64,000 bases of DNA from Alistipes sp. (GCA_021202985.1 JAJQCA010000046.1:19217-83216); one strand, 5' to 3'; counted from the first letter of the stretch, positions 1-10,584 are shown. The notes: generated by a model from the sequence alone, not told the origin. Translations and numbers: made by a program.

Positions 1-470
1 AGATTCTTCGCTTCGCTCAGAATGACATATCATTTAAGCATGTCATCCTGAACGCCGGTGAAGGATCTACCGCAGGAGTATGTAATAGTGAAAATACGGA
101 GAATAATAAACAGATTCTTCGCTTCGCTCGGAATGATGTATCATACAATGTAAACACATACGCCGGTGAAGGCCCTACCGCCGGAGTATAAAAAAGTGCC
201 ACCAACGAAGGATAATAGACAGATTCTTCGCTTTGCGCAGAATGACATATCATACTATGTAAACACGAACGCCGGTGAAGGCCCTTCCGCCGGAGTATAG
301 AAAAGCGGGACCAGCGAAGGACAGATTCTTCGCTTCGCTCGGAATAACATATCATACTATGTAAACCCGAACGTCGGTGAAGAATATACCGCCGGAGTAT
401 AGAATAGTGAAACCAACGAAGGATAATAGATAGACTTCTCCGCTTCGCTAAGAAATGACAATAAGTAAAT
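1..470. repeat. Tandem array of ~105-110 bp units, each carrying AGATTCTTCGCTTCGCTCnGAATGAcaTATCAT plus a 'CGCCGGTGAAGG..CTACCGCCGGAGTAT' block
   Basis: Repeated motif read directly at about 1, 112, 222, 323 and 432; no plausible coding content. Confidence 0.85.
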
Positions 471-487
471 AAGAAGAAACCCCAATA

Positions 488-1477
488 TCAGTGACTCCTC
501 TTCGTGATATAGGGACAGAGGGCTTCGAGCGATTCGCGGTAACGCGACGGGGGGAGGGTGGAGAGGATATCGAGGGCGGCGCGGATATAGCCGTCCATTT
601 CACCGGTTGCCAACTCGATGCCGCCGTTTGAGGTTATAAGGCGGCTTAACTCCTGTGCGGCATTGTCGTCCGCAGAGGCCGTCTCCATCAAACGGCGCAT
701 TCGCTCCCGGACCTCCTCCGGCGCCCGTTCGAGGACCAGCAGGAACGGCAGGTTGATTTTACCCTCGCGGATGTCGGCGCACGGGGTCTTTCCCGTCTCC
801 GACGAGGGATGATAGTCGAGTATGTCGTCCTTTATCTGGAAGGCCATCCCCAGCGAGTCGCCGAACCTGCGCATCAACTCGACCGCCTCCACGCCGGCAT
901 CCACTGACATGGCTCCGGTACAGGCGCTTACACCTATCAGGCAGGCTGTCTTACGGTAAATTATACGGTCGTAAACTTCGCGTGTCAGGTCGAATTTGCC
1001 GCTGTGTTCGCTTTGCAGCAACTCCCCGTCGCACATGTTGGTCATGGCGTCCACCGTGCAGTCCACGATATCGTAATGGCCTGTTTTCATCCCGATACCG
1101 TAACTCTTGGCCAGTATATAGTCGCCTATCAGCACGGCGCTGCGTGACTTCCAGACGGCTTTCACCGAGGGTTTTCCGCGGCGCAGGTCCGACTCGTCTA
1201 TTACGTCGTCGTGGACCAGCGAGGCTGTATGCATCATTTCTACCAGCATAGCCGCCAGAAGCGACCTGTCGCCCAGAGGACGCCCGCCGGCATAGACCGA
1301 TGCCGTGAGCAGGCTCAGTACGGGCCTTAAAGCCTTGCCGCGGCTTTCGAAGATATAATCGAGCATAGCCTCCGTAAGGCTGTTACCGCTGCGGAGCGAT
1401 GTCCGCAGGAACTCCTCGTAACGGGCTATATCCGCGGTTATCGGCTCCTTTATAAATTCAAGTGCTGGCATTGGCAA
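488..1477 (-). CDS. Polyprenyl (octaprenyl-type) diphosphate synthase
   Basis: 329 aa; LVHDDVIDESDLRRGKPS and FQIKDDILDY Asp-rich motifs of trans-isoprenyl diphosphate synthases. Confidence 0.93.
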   Translation of the reverse strand: MPMPALEFIKEPITADIARYEEFLRTSLRSGNSLTEAMLDYIFESRGKALRPVLSLLTASVYAGGRPLGDRSLLAAMLVEMMHTASLVHDDVIDESDLRRGKPSVKAVWKSRSAVLIGDYILAKSYGIGMKTGHYDIVDCTVDAMTNMCDGELLQSEHSGKFDLTREVYDRIIYRKTACLIGVSACTGAMSVDAGVEAVELMRRFGDSLGMAFQIKDDILDYHPSSETGKTPCADIREGKINLPFLLVLERAPEEVRERMRRLMETASADDNAAQELSRLITSNGGIELATGEMDGYIRAALDILSTLPPSRYRESLEALCPYITKRSH

Positions 1478-1585
1478 TCCCTTTTTACGGTAGGCAAAGT
1501 TATTCTTTTTTCACGACAGTTGTAATCGGGTCCATCAAAATAGGCCTTCGTCCAAACGAATTCCGCTATTTTTTAGTTACTTTGC

Positions 1586-4048
1586 ATGTTCCAAAAATAT
1601 GCAAATTTGAAACCTGATCGACAGATACCGGCCGATGGTTCACCTGCCAGACCATGGCTTCCGTATGTTGTGGCATTCGCGGCTTTCCTTCTGACGGCCG
1701 CGGCCTATTTCGCGCCCCAGTTCTCCGGCAAAGAGATACGGATGCACGACGTGGTGCAGTACCGGGGAATGAGCCGCGAAATCGTGGAGCACAAGGCCCT
1801 CTACGGTGAGGACCCGCAGTGGGCCGGAGCAATGTTCGGCGGGATGCCGGCCGAGCTAATTAGCATGGATGTGGACCCTCCCGGTATAAGGGCGCTGAAC
1901 AGGGCGCTGGAATTTCCCGGCAGGCCGGCTTCGCTGATATTCCTTGCCATGGCGGCTTTCTTCGTCATGCTGCTTATGTTCGGGGTGAACCCGTGGGTGG
2001 GGATAATACCTTCGCTTGCGTACGGCCTTTCCACCTATTTCCTGCTGATTATAGGGGCGGGCCACCTTGCCAAGATGTCGGCGCTGGCCTACGCGCCGCT
2101 CGTGGTCGGCGGCGTGGCGTACAGTTTCCGTAAAAATATGTGGCTCGGTGCCGCGCTCACGGCCCTTTTCGGGGCGCTGGAGATTTGGGCCAACCATCCG
2201 CAGATAACGTACTATTTCCTTTTCGTAATAGCGGCTTACTGGATTAACGAGCTTGTGAAAGCGGTTAAGGCCGGTACCCTGCCGCGGTTTGCCAAGGTTA
2301 CCGGGCTGCTCGCGGTAGCGGCCATACTTGCCGTGGGGGCAAACACGGCTAAACTCTGGTATATCAACGAATCGGGTAAATACTCCATCCGCGGGGGTTC
2401 CGAGCTTGCCACGGATGACGGTCAGGCCACAGGAGGGCTGGATTTAGACTACGCCACGGCCTGGAGCTACGGCAAGATGGAGAGTTTCAACCTCTTTATA
2501 CCCAATTTTACGGGCGGTTCGGACGAGGGCGGTTTCAAACCGGACGGGCCTGTGGCCCGGGAGCTGTCGAAGTACGGGATGCGCCAGTACGCCACGCAAT
2601 TCCCGGCCTACTGGGGCCCACAGCCGTGGACCGGAGGTCCCACGTACCTCGGCGCGGTAATGGTCTACCTGTTCGTCCTGGGGCTGTTCCTGGTCCGCGG
2701 ACGGAAAAAATGGTGGATCGTGGCCGTCTCCGCGCTGGCCCTGCTGCTTGCATGGGGCCGCAATTTTATGGGTTTCACGGAGCTGTTTTTCAACTGGTTC
2801 CCGGGTTACAACAAGTTCCGGACGGTGTCGATGATACTGGTTGTGGTGGAGTGGACCTTCCCGGTGCTGGCCGCCATCGCGCTGGATAAGGTATGGCGCG
2901 GGTGCGCCGACAGGCCCGCGGTTACAGGGGCGGTTAAGAAGTCGCTCTATGTGACCGGCGGTGTAGCGCTTTTCTTCCTGCTGTTCGGCGGGACGCTCTT
3001 CGACTTCGTCGCGGCGAAGGACCAGGCCTACCCCGCCGAACTGGTTTCGGCAATGCGCACCGAGAGGATGTCCATGTTCCGGTTGGACTGCCTGCGGTCG
3101 CTCGTTTTCGTGGTGCTGACGGCTGGAGCAGTGTGGATGTTCGCCGCCGGGAAGCTGCGCCGTTGGGCTTTCGTTGCGGCGCTGGGCGTACTCGTGGTTG
3201 CGGATATAGTCCCGGTGGACCTACGCTACCTGCCGCAGGGCAAGTTCGTGGATAAGGCGCAGGTCGAAATCCGCCCTACGGAAGCAAATATCGAGATTAT
3301 GGCCGATAAGGAGCCGGGCTACCGGGTCTACAACACGGCCGGGACGTTCAACGACGCCACCACCTCCTATTTCCACCGCTCGGTGGGCGGGTACCACGGA
3401 GCCAAGATGCAGCGTTACCAGGATATTATAGACCGGCACCTCTCGCAGGGCAACCAGGAGGTGGCCGATATGCTGAACGCTAAGTACTTTATCGTATACG
3501 ACGAGGAAGGAAGGCCCTCGGCGGTCCGGAACCCGGACGCCAACGGACCGGCGTGGTTCGTGGACGAGATAATCTGGGTAGATAGCCCGAGGCATGAGAT
3601 AGACGCGCTGGACGTTATTGATACCAAAACCACGGCGGTCGCCGACAGCAGGTTCCGGGAGTCGGTGAGCGGTTACCAACCCGCCGATTCCACGGCGGCC
3701 ATCGCCCTTACCGAATACCGCTCCAATTACCTGCGCTACGAATACACCTCCCCCGAGCCGGCGGTGGCCGTATTCTCGGAGATTTATTACGACCGCGGGT
3801 GGACGGCCTGGGTGGACGGGGTGGAGCAGCCCCATTTCCGGGCCGATTATATCCTTCGGGCGATGGTCCTTCCGGCGGGAAGCCATACGGTGGAATTCCG
3901 CTACCGGGCGGCCGGCTTCGGAACGGTCCACACCGTGAGCACCGTGTTTTTCATACTGATAATCCTTGCGGTGGCGGGTGCGGCCGCCGCGACATATTTG
4001 TGCAACAAAAATAGGCGTAAAGAAGATGCAGGAGAACAGACGTCTTAA
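1586..4048 (+). CDS. YfhO-family polytopic membrane protein
   Basis: 820 aa, many TM segments, C-terminal 'YYDRGWTAWVDGVEQPHFRADYILRAMVLPAGSHTVEFRYR' typical of YfhO. Confidence 0.88.
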   Translation: MFQKYANLKPDRQIPADGSPARPWLPYVVAFAAFLLTAAAYFAPQFSGKEIRMHDVVQYRGMSREIVEHKALYGEDPQWAGAMFGGMPAELISMDVDPPGIRALNRALEFPGRPASLIFLAMAAFFVMLLMFGVNPWVGIIPSLAYGLSTYFLLIIGAGHLAKMSALAYAPLVVGGVAYSFRKNMWLGAALTALFGALEIWANHPQITYYFLFVIAAYWINELVKAVKAGTLPRFAKVTGLLAVAAILAVGANTAKLWYINESGKYSIRGGSELATDDGQATGGLDLDYATAWSYGKMESFNLFIPNFTGGSDEGGFKPDGPVARELSKYGMRQYATQFPAYWGPQPWTGGPTYLGAVMVYLFVLGLFLVRGRKKWWIVAVSALALLLAWGRNFMGFTELFFNWFPGYNKFRTVSMILVVVEWTFPVLAAIALDKVWRGCADRPAVTGAVKKSLYVTGGVALFFLLFGGTLFDFVAAKDQAYPAELVSAMRTERMSMFRLDCLRSLVFVVLTAGAVWMFAAGKLRRWAFVAALGVLVVADIVPVDLRYLPQGKFVDKAQVEIRPTEANIEIMADKEPGYRVYNTAGTFNDATTSYFHRSVGGYHGAKMQRYQDIIDRHLSQGNQEVADMLNAKYFIVYDEEGRPSAVRNPDANGPAWFVDEIIWVDSPRHEIDALDVIDTKTTAVADSRFRESVSGYQPADSTAAIALTEYRSNYLRYEYTSPEPAVAVFSEIYYDRGWTAWVDGVEQPHFRADYILRAMVLPAGSHTVEFRYRAAGFGTVHTVSTVFFILIILAVAGAAAATYLCNKNRRKEDAGEQTS

Positions 4049-4895
4049 GAGGAAGGTCCGCAATTCGTATATCATATCCACGGTAAGCATCTCGCTGGTG
4101 CTGTTTCTGCTGGGTTCGGTCAGCTACCTTATAGTCAGCGCGCTGGACGTTACGGACAGGATGAAGAAGAATATCTCGGTCTACGTAAACCTCGAGGACA
4201 TAACCCCTGACGAGCAGGGCGTAATCCGGACCCGCCTGCTGAATCAGGAGGCGGTAAGCGACGTAATCTTCATATCAAAAGACCAGGCGGCAGAAGAGTT
4301 CCGTACGGAGGCGGGCGATTTCGTGGAATTTCTCGGTTACAATCCTCTTCCCGACGCTTTCGAGGTGAAACTGAGCGCCGCGGGGCCAGATGCCGAAAAG
4401 ATGCGGGAATTCGAGAGGGAGGTTTCGTCGTGGTACGGGGTGAACGAGGTGGACTACCAGCGCGGTGTTCTGGAGAAAATCGGACCCAACATCAACACGT
4501 TCAACATGGTGCTGCTCTTTTTCGGCGGCGCCCTGCTGGTTATCTCGCTCATACTGCTCAACAACACCATAAGGGTATCCATCTATTCCAAGCGCTATAT
4601 TATCAGCACGATGAAACTCGTCGGGGCGACGCGCGGCTTTATAATCCGGCCCTTTGCCGGAAGCGCGGTGATGCAGGGGATATGGTCGGCGCTGATTGCC
4701 ACGGCGATGTTCGCCGGTATGCTGTACGGCATCCACCGGGGCCTGCCCGAGATAAGTTTCAGCGGCGCGGATGCGCAGGCGGTTTACATCGTGGCCGGAA
4801 TGTTCCTCGCAGGGATAATCATATCGCTGTTTTTCACTATATTTGCCGTCAATAAATTCGTCAGGCTGCCGACCGGCGCTGTGAATTACTATTGA
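4026..4895 (+). CDS. ftsX: Cell division protein FtsX (permease-like)
   Basis: ORF 3966-4895; start chosen at ATG 4026 (MQENRRLKRKVRNSYIISTVSISLVLFLLG); FtsX extracellular domain and C-terminal TM block. Confidence 0.9.
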   Translation: MQENRRLKRKVRNSYIISTVSISLVLFLLGSVSYLIVSALDVTDRMKKNISVYVNLEDITPDEQGVIRTRLLNQEAVSDVIFISKDQAAEEFRTEAGDFVEFLGYNPLPDAFEVKLSAAGPDAEKMREFEREVSSWYGVNEVDYQRGVLEKIGPNINTFNMVLLFFGGALLVISLILLNNTIRVSIYSKRYIISTMKLVGATRGFIIRPFAGSAVMQGIWSALIATAMFAGMLYGIHRGLPEISFSGADAQAVYIVAGMFLAGIIISLFFTIFAVNKFVRLPTGAVNYY

Positions 4896-4982
4896 CGCTA
4901 TGGATTTTACATTCCGGCGGTATGTACAATATCAAAAATTCCGTCCATCGAACCGGACAACCCGGAGGTTAAAGAGACACTA

Positions 4983-5288
4983 ATGGCAAGCAAACCAGAA
5001 CAGAAAAAGAGCGCTCCCCGCAATAAGGCGCTTGAGGAGAACGAGGCCCGGATGCCTTTGACGCGGTATAACTATAAGCTGATGCTGATAGGGTTCGCCG
5101 TCATCGTGCTGGGTTTCGTACTTATGACCGGGGGACGGAGCAGCGACCCGAACGTTTTCAACTACGATATGTTCAGTTTCCGCAGGATTACGCTGGCCCC
5201 GATACTGGTTCTGGCCGGTTTCGCTTTCGAGATTTACGCAATTATGGCCCGGGACAAAAGGTCCGGCATCACTCCCGACGAGGACTGA
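4983..5288 (+). CDS. DUF3098-type small membrane protein
   Basis: 101 aa; 'MPLTRYNYKLMLIGFAVIVLGFVLMTGG..S.DPNVFNYDMFSFRRITLAPILVLAGF', Bacteroidetes family next to ftsX/uppP. Confidence 0.8.
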   Translation: MASKPEQKKSAPRNKALEENEARMPLTRYNYKLMLIGFAVIVLGFVLMTGGRSSDPNVFNYDMFSFRRITLAPILVLAGFAFEIYAIMARDKRSGITPDED

Positions 5289-5376
5289 ACCCTAACGGGC
5301 GCGGCCGGTTAATCTGCCCGTCATCCCTCCTAAGCCCACCTGCCGGGCGGGAAACTAACCAAAATCAGATTACAGA

Positions 5377-6165
5377 ATGGATATACCTATTTGGGAAGCG
5401 ATAATCCTCGGGCTGATACAGGGCCTTACGGAGTTCCTGCCCGTCAGCAGCAGCGGCCACCTCGAACTGGCCAATTACTTTTTCGGCATAGAGGAACCGA
5501 GTAACCTCCAGTTTACTATGGCCGTCCATTTCGCCACCGTGCTCAGCACCATCGTGGTTTTCTGGCATGAAATAGTAAAACTGCTCAGGGGGTTTTTCCG
5601 GTTCCGGATGAACGAGGAGACGATATTCATACTCAATATTATCATTTCGCTCGTACCGATTGCCTTCGTGGGCCTTATGTTTCAGGACTCCATAGAGGGC
5701 TTGTTTACCAGCAACATAAGGCTTGTGGGCTTTATGCTGCTGATTACCGCCTGCCTGCTGACGTTCGCCAATTTCGCCAAACCCCGCTCCAAACCGGTCA
5801 CTCCCGTAAGCGCATTCGTGATAGGCGTCGCCCAGGCCGTGGCTATCTTCCCGGGTCTTTCGAGGTCGGGGTGCACCATCTCGGCAGGGCTGTTGCAGGG
5901 GGTAAAACGGGAAGAAGTTTCGAAATTCTCCTTCCTGATGGTGCTGGTGCCGATAATAGGCATGAATATGCTCGAAATAATTAAGGCCCCGGCCATCGGG
6001 AGCATTTTCTCTCCCGCCGTCATAGCCGGTTTCATAGCCGCCTTTATCAGCGGCATGGTGGCCTGCAAATGGATGATTAGCCTTATCAACCGCGGAAAAC
6101 TCATCTGGTTCGCCGTCTATTGCGTGGTTGTGGGGATTACCTCCATAATCCTGAGCTTCATCTGA
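5377..6165 (+). CDS. uppP: Undecaprenyl-diphosphatase (BacA/UppP)
   Basis: 262 aa; GLTEFLPVSSSGHL and PGLSRSG motifs. Confidence 0.96.
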   Translation: MDIPIWEAIILGLIQGLTEFLPVSSSGHLELANYFFGIEEPSNLQFTMAVHFATVLSTIVVFWHEIVKLLRGFFRFRMNEETIFILNIIISLVPIAFVGLMFQDSIEGLFTSNIRLVGFMLLITACLLTFANFAKPRSKPVTPVSAFVIGVAQAVAIFPGLSRSGCTISAGLLQGVKREEVSKFSFLMVLVPIIGMNMLEIIKAPAIGSIFSPAVIAGFIAAFISGMVACKWMISLINRGKLIWFAVYCVVVGITSIILSFI

Positions 6166-6192
6166 CAGAACACCACACCTTAAACCCGCGAA

Positions 6193-6897
6193 TTGGAAAA
6201 AATATTCCCCTGCGATACAAATTTCGCCGAAGGTTACGTTATTAATATCGACAAACCGCTCGGCTGGACCTCCACGGACGTGGTGCGCAAGATTAAATTC
6301 CTGCTTCAGCGCAACGGTTTCCGCAAACTGAAGGTCGGCCATGCCGGCACCCTCGACCCTCTGGCCACAGGAGTACTGCTGGTCTGCACCGGAAAGGCCA
6401 CCAAAACGGTGGACACCCTCCAGGCGGAGAGAAAAGAGTACGTGTGCGACGTAATGCTGGGGGCCACCACTCCCAGTTTCGACCTCGAACACCCGGTGGA
6501 CCGGACATATCCGTACGAACACATCACCCGGGAGCTGCTCGACCAGGCGCTGGCGAGGCTCTGCGGCGAACGGTTACAGACCCCGCCTGTCTACTCGGCC
6601 AAGAAAATCGACGGCCAGCGGGCCTACGAGTATGCCCGCGAAGGAACGGAGGTGGAGATGCGCAAAGCCGCGGTCACCATATACGGAATAGAAGTCCTCT
6701 CCTTCGACCTGCCCCGGGTGCGGCTTCGCATAGAGTGCAGCAAGGGCACTTACATCCGGTCCATAGCTATGGAACTGGGTGAACTGCTCGACAGCGGGGC
6801 GCACCTCACATCCCTGCGCAGGACCCGAAGCGGCGACTACACGGCCGAAAACGCCTGGCAGGTAGAAGAAATCATGCGTTCTTTCCGCAAGGAATGA
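6193..6897 (+). CDS. truB: tRNA pseudouridine(55) synthase TruB
   Basis: 234 aa (TTG start); VGHAGTLDPLATGVLLVCTGKATK motif. Confidence 0.95.
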   Translation: MEKIFPCDTNFAEGYVINIDKPLGWTSTDVVRKIKFLLQRNGFRKLKVGHAGTLDPLATGVLLVCTGKATKTVDTLQAERKEYVCDVMLGATTPSFDLEHPVDRTYPYEHITRELLDQALARLCGERLQTPPVYSAKKIDGQRAYEYAREGTEVEMRKAAVTIYGIEVLSFDLPRVRLRIECSKGTYIRSIAMELGELLDSGAHLTSLRRTRSGDYTAENAWQVEEIMRSFRKE

Positions 6898-6975
6898 AAC
6901 AAATCGGGGTTTAAAACGTATATAACTTATTCACACCCGTTATAACTCATCCCCGGAAACGGAAATATAAACACG

Positions 6976-8025
6976 ATGAAACTTTCACAGTACAATTACA
7001 GTTTTTCACCCGAAATGCTGGCGAAATACCCTGCCGAGAACCGCGACGAGTCGCGGTTGATGATACTAAACAGGGCCACCGGCGAAATCGAACACAAGAT
7101 ATTCAAAGACATTATAGACTACTTCGAACCCGAGGACGTCTTTATCTTCAACGATACCAGGGTGTTCCCTGCCCGCCTTTACGGCAACAAGGAGAAGACG
7201 GGAGCCGAAATAGAGATATTCCTGTTGCGGGAGCTGAACCGCGAACTGCGCCTGTGGGATGTGCTCGTGGACCCGGCCCGCAAGATAAGGATAGGCCATA
7301 AGCTCTATTTCGGGGACGACGACCTGCTGGTGGCCGAGGTTATTGACAACACCACCTCCCGCGGCCGGACGCTCCGTTTCCTGTTCGACGGCGATTACGA
7401 GGAGTTTAAAAAAACGCTCTACCGGATGGGGGAGACTCCTCTCCCGAAATGGGTCCGCGAAAAGGTGGAGGACGTCGACACCGAACGGTACCAGACCATA
7501 TACGCCCGCCACGAAGGTGCGGTAGCCGCCCCTACGGCAGGTCTCCATTTCAGCAAGCACCTTATGAAAAGGATGGAGATAAAAGGTATTAACCAGGCGT
7601 ACATCACCCTGCACGTGGGCCCGGGGAACTTCCGCACGGTAGACGTGGAGGACCTGACCAAACATAAAATGGACTCCGAGCAGATAGTTATCAGCGAGGA
7701 GGCTTCCGAGATGGTTAACAACGCCCGCAGGGCAAAACGCCGGGTATGTGCTGTGGGGACGACGGTAATGCGCACCATCGAGAGTTCGGTAACCACCGAG
7801 GGCCACCTCAAACCTTTCGAGGGATGGACCAACAAGTTTATATTTTTCCCGTACGATTTCAACGTGGCCGACTCGATGATAAGCAACTTCCACCTGCCCT
7901 ACTCCACCCACCTGATGATGGTGTGTGCATTCGGGGGTTACGACCACATAATGAACGCCTACAAAATCGCCCGGGAGGAAGGTTACCGGTTCGGAACCTA
8001 CGGCGACGCGATGCTGATAATATAA
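6976..8025 (+). CDS. queA: S-adenosylmethionine:tRNA ribosyltransferase-isomerase
   Basis: 349 aa; [53 protein letters not shown]. Confidence 0.95.
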   Translation: MKLSQYNYSFSPEMLAKYPAENRDESRLMILNRATGEIEHKIFKDIIDYFEPEDVFIFNDTRVFPARLYGNKEKTGAEIEIFLLRELNRELRLWDVLVDPARKIRIGHKLYFGDDDLLVAEVIDNTTSRGRTLRFLFDGDYEEFKKTLYRMGETPLPKWVREKVEDVDTERYQTIYARHEGAVAAPTAGLHFSKHLMKRMEIKGINQAYITLHVGPGNFRTVDVEDLTKHKMDSEQIVISEEASEMVNNARRAKRRVCAVGTTVMRTIESSVTTEGHLKPFEGWTNKFIFFPYDFNVADSMISNFHLPYSTHLMMVCAFGGYDHIMNAYKIAREEGYRFGTYGDAMLII

Positions 8026-8100
8026 AAATCCGCAGCGCGGTTTAACTTACAACGTCACGGTATTATCGGCAGGGCACACTCCGCCGGTACAGTCCGGATT

Positions 8101-8138
8101 AAACAAAGGAGACAACCGTGCGGTTGTCTCCTTTGTTT
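8101..8138. terminator. Bidirectional intrinsic terminator
   Basis: Perfect inverted repeat AAACAAAGGAGACAACCG-TG-CGGTTGTCTCCTTTGTTT. Confidence 0.85.
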
Positions 8139-8179
8139 AGGGGTTACCCCTTAGCTCCCGGCGGGAACCTCCGGGCTTC

Positions 8180-8350
8180 CTACTTCTTCACATCGTAAAA
8201 ACAGCGCTTGGGCGAGTAAACCTTGCCGTCCGCCACGAGCTTTTTGATGGCTTTGGTCACATCGTCCTTACTCACTCCTGCTGCCGTGGCGATATCCCCG
8301 GGGCGCATAGCGCCGCCCTCTTCCAGGGCTTTGATAATCTTTTCTTCCAT
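8180..8350 (-). CDS. Small winged-helix protein
   Basis: ORF 8180-8503; start at ATG 8350 gives 56 aa MEEKIIKALEEGGAMRPGDIATAAGVSKDDVTKAIKKLVADGKVYSPKRCFYDVKK. Confidence 0.75.
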   Translation of the reverse strand: MEEKIIKALEEGGAMRPGDIATAAGVSKDDVTKAIKKLVADGKVYSPKRCFYDVKK

Positions 8351-8469
8351 ATCTGCGGTTTTTGTTTGCGTATACACAAATCTAACGTTTAAGGGTGAGT
8401 ATCGCAAATCGTTTTTTCTTATTCCGCTATCGGCCGGGACTATAATCCACCGTAGTGCCTCTGACACAA

Positions 8470-8502
8470 AAATCCCCGCCCTTAACTGAAAAGGCGGGGA
8501 CA
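8470..8502 (-). terminator. Intrinsic terminator downstream of rplT
   Basis: ATCCCCGCC-loop-GGCGGGGA inverted repeat just after the rplT stop. Confidence 0.65.
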
Positions 8503-8522
8503 CGTACCGAGTTACGGGTACT

Positions 8523-8867
8523 CTATTTAACCGTATTAACTATTTTTTCAAAAGCCTTCGGCTGGTTCATGGCCAGGTCGGCGAGCACCTTGCGGTTGAG
8601 CTTAATGCCCTTCGCGTTGACCTTACCCATAAACTGCGAATAAGTCATCCCGTTGGCGCGTGCGGCAGCGTTGATACGCTGTATCCACAGGCTGCGGAAC
8701 GTACGTTTTTTGTTTTTGCGGTCCCTGTACGCGTACGTAAGACCTTTTTCGACAGTATTCTTGGCTACTGTCCAGACATTTCCCCTTGAACCAAAGTTAC
8801 CTTTGGCAAGTTTTAAAACTTTTTTTCTTCTGGCTCTGGATGCTACTGCATTTACTGACCTTGGCAT
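8523..8867 (-). CDS. rplT: 50S ribosomal protein L20
   Basis: [70 protein letters not shown]. Confidence 0.98.
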   Translation of the reverse strand: MPRSVNAVASRARRKKVLKLAKGNFGSRGNVWTVAKNTVEKGLTYAYRDRKNKKRTFRSLWIQRINAAARANGMTYSQFMGKVNAKGIKLNRKVLADLAMNQPKAFEKIVNTVK

Positions 8868-8964
8868 AAATTTAAGTTTTACGAATGGTTAGCGATACGT
8901 TTTTCTCGTATTCTTCGGGGCTAACTCACTCTTAATTTAACAATTGAAGATGGGCTGCACCCCG

Positions 8965-9156
8965 TTAGCGGAGCATCATCTTTACTTTGGCCTCGTCGGC
9001 CGGAGAAACAAGACCCGAATAGGTCAGGTTACGTTTCTGCTTGGTTTCTTTTTTGGTAAGGATATGCCTTTTGAAAGCATGCTTCCTTTTGATTTTCCCG
9101 GAGCCGGTGAAGGTGAAACGCTTCTTGGCGCCGGAGTTTGTTTTTAATTTCGGCAT
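8965..9156 (-). CDS. rpmI: 50S ribosomal protein L35
   Basis: [36 protein letters not shown]. Confidence 0.98.
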   Translation of the reverse strand: MPKLKTNSGAKKRFTFTGSGKIKRKHAFKRHILTKKETKQKRNLTYSGLVSPADEAKVKMMLR

Positions 9157-9187
9157 TTTGAAAAAATTTATATAGTTAAACAGCCTA

Positions 9188-9220
9188 CAAAGGTAATTAT
9201 ATTACACGAAGATTCCAAAA
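9188..9220 (-). promoter_or_regulatory. Bacteroidetes-type promoter for rpmI-rplT
   Basis: On the minus strand TTTTG - 20 nt - TACCTTTG (TAnnTTTG consensus) about 30 nt upstream of the rpmI start. Confidence 0.7.
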
Positions 9221-9460
9221 TAACATACATTCGTTCTTCGACGCATCCTGCTGCGGCATACATTTTTAAGCGGTTTACGGCTTCGTCCGGCCGTATTACG
9301 GCCCGGTAATTCTCCGGAAACGGGCAGGGGTTTAGCCGGGAATGTTTATCTTTATCATATTTTATATTTGATTATATACAATATTTAGTTAGCCACATGG
9401 CATCGTCATGGTTAAATTTTTTGTTTCGGAAACTACCCGGTTGCGGGCTATTTCCCGGTT

Positions 9461-9485
9461 TCCGTCACTTATCAAGTGACGGAAT
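9461..9485 (+). repeat. 25-bp inverted repeat, left copy (IRL) of candidate invertible segment
   Basis: TCCGTCACTTATCAAGTGACGGAAT; its exact reverse complement is at 10630-10654. Confidence 0.9.
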
Positions 9486-9661
9486 GAAAGGGACAACTAA
9501 CCGTAAACCATTCTTTTATTGCAATTTATGGACTTCAGAAGTTAGCATTATCAGAATCTTTCCAACTTTTTTGAAGCATTCATTTGCATTTAACTAATCC
9601 AACCAGCTAATTATTAGATTTAAAATGCTGAATTAATGCTCGTTATCTTACCATGTTAGGA

Positions 9662-9692
9662 TTGGCGCAGCATACAAGTTATTTTAAATTTG
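9662..9692 (+). promoter_or_regulatory. Candidate promoter of the AraC-family gene
   Basis: TTG - 20 nt - TAAATTTG, 28 bp upstream of ATG 9721. Confidence 0.55.
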
Positions 9693-9720
9693 TTTTAAAC
9701 ACTCTAATAATCAAGCTGGT

Positions 9721-10584
9721 ATGAACCCAAACAAAAAACCTCACCGTAGCGCACCGGGAGGCCTAATCCAACGCAATTCAGATGTAATAATTGAACTTAT
9801 CTCGACAGTAAAATTAAGTAAGGACGGTAACCTGACCGACCGTATTAATGCCACGAGCATATATTTTATTGTAAAGGGTAACTGTACACTGCATTCCGGT
9901 AAATCTAAAATGGCACACCTCCTGCAAGGTAATGCTATTGTTTTACCCATTACTACCATTATCCGGATTGAAGCAAATACAGATGTGGAGATAGCTGTTT
10001 TTACCCTCGACCACAGGGTAAAAGGGGAAATTATTCCTTCACCCAAAACACGGTCGGAAAAATCTCTTAGAACATTGTCAGTATTGGAAATGAACGAAAA
10101 GGTCTGGATCTTCCTGACAAATACGCTTTCGTTCATAAAGGATGGTCTAAGCAGTCCCGGATACCATCAAATGAAACTGGAGGAGTTATTCCTCATACTC
10201 GAGGCGTATTATCCCGAACAGGTGTTGTCACGGTTCTTATCTCCGTTATTCTCCCGTAATGCGGTTTTCGAACGGCTGGTTTATGACAACTGGACCAAAA
10301 CCGACGAATTGGAAGACTTGGCCGCACAGAGCGGCCTGTCGTTATCCGGGTTTTCCAAGAGGTTCAAAAAGGTATTCGGAACAGCTCCCTACCAATGGAT
10401 AATGGACAGGAAAAGCCACTTTATTCTCGAAGAGCTTCAAACGGGGAATAAGAGCATAAAGCAACTCACCAGGGAGTATGGATTTTACTCGGTGCAGCAC
10501 TTCGGTTATTACTGTAAAAAACGCTTTGGACTTCCGCCCGGTAAAATTAGAAAACAGGGCAAAATAGAAATCAAAGGTCAGTAG
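9721..10584 (+). CDS. AraC-family transcriptional regulator
   Basis: 287 aa; C-terminal double HTH 'DELEDLAAQSGLSLSGFSKRFKKVFGTAPYQWIMDRK...IKQLTREYGFYSVQHFGYYCKKRFGLPPGKIRK'. Confidence 0.9.
   Translation: MNPNKKPHRSAPGGLIQRNSDVIIELISTVKLSKDGNLTDRINATSIYFIVKGNCTLHSGKSKMAHLLQGNAIVLPITTIIRIEANTDVEIAVFTLDHRVKGEIIPSPKTRSEKSLRTLSVLEMNEKVWIFLTNTLSFIKDGLSSPGYHQMKLEELFLILEAYYPEQVLSRFLSPLFSRNAVFERLVYDNWTKTDELEDLAAQSGLSLSGFSKRFKKVFGTAPYQWIMDRKSHFILEELQTGNKSIKQLTREYGFYSVQHFGYYCKKRFGLPPGKIRKQGKIEIKGQ

Noticed and set aside
17-355. 112-aa minus-strand ORF
   Set aside because: Translation of the tandem repeat array; repeats such as SERSEESV reflect DNA repetition rather than a gene.
1-470. Regularly spaced repeats resembling a CRISPR array
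   Set aside because: The whole ~108-bp unit repeats, not just a short repeat with unique spacers; no cas genes in view.
5365-6522. 385-aa minus-strand ORF
   Set aside because: Antisense to uppP and truB.
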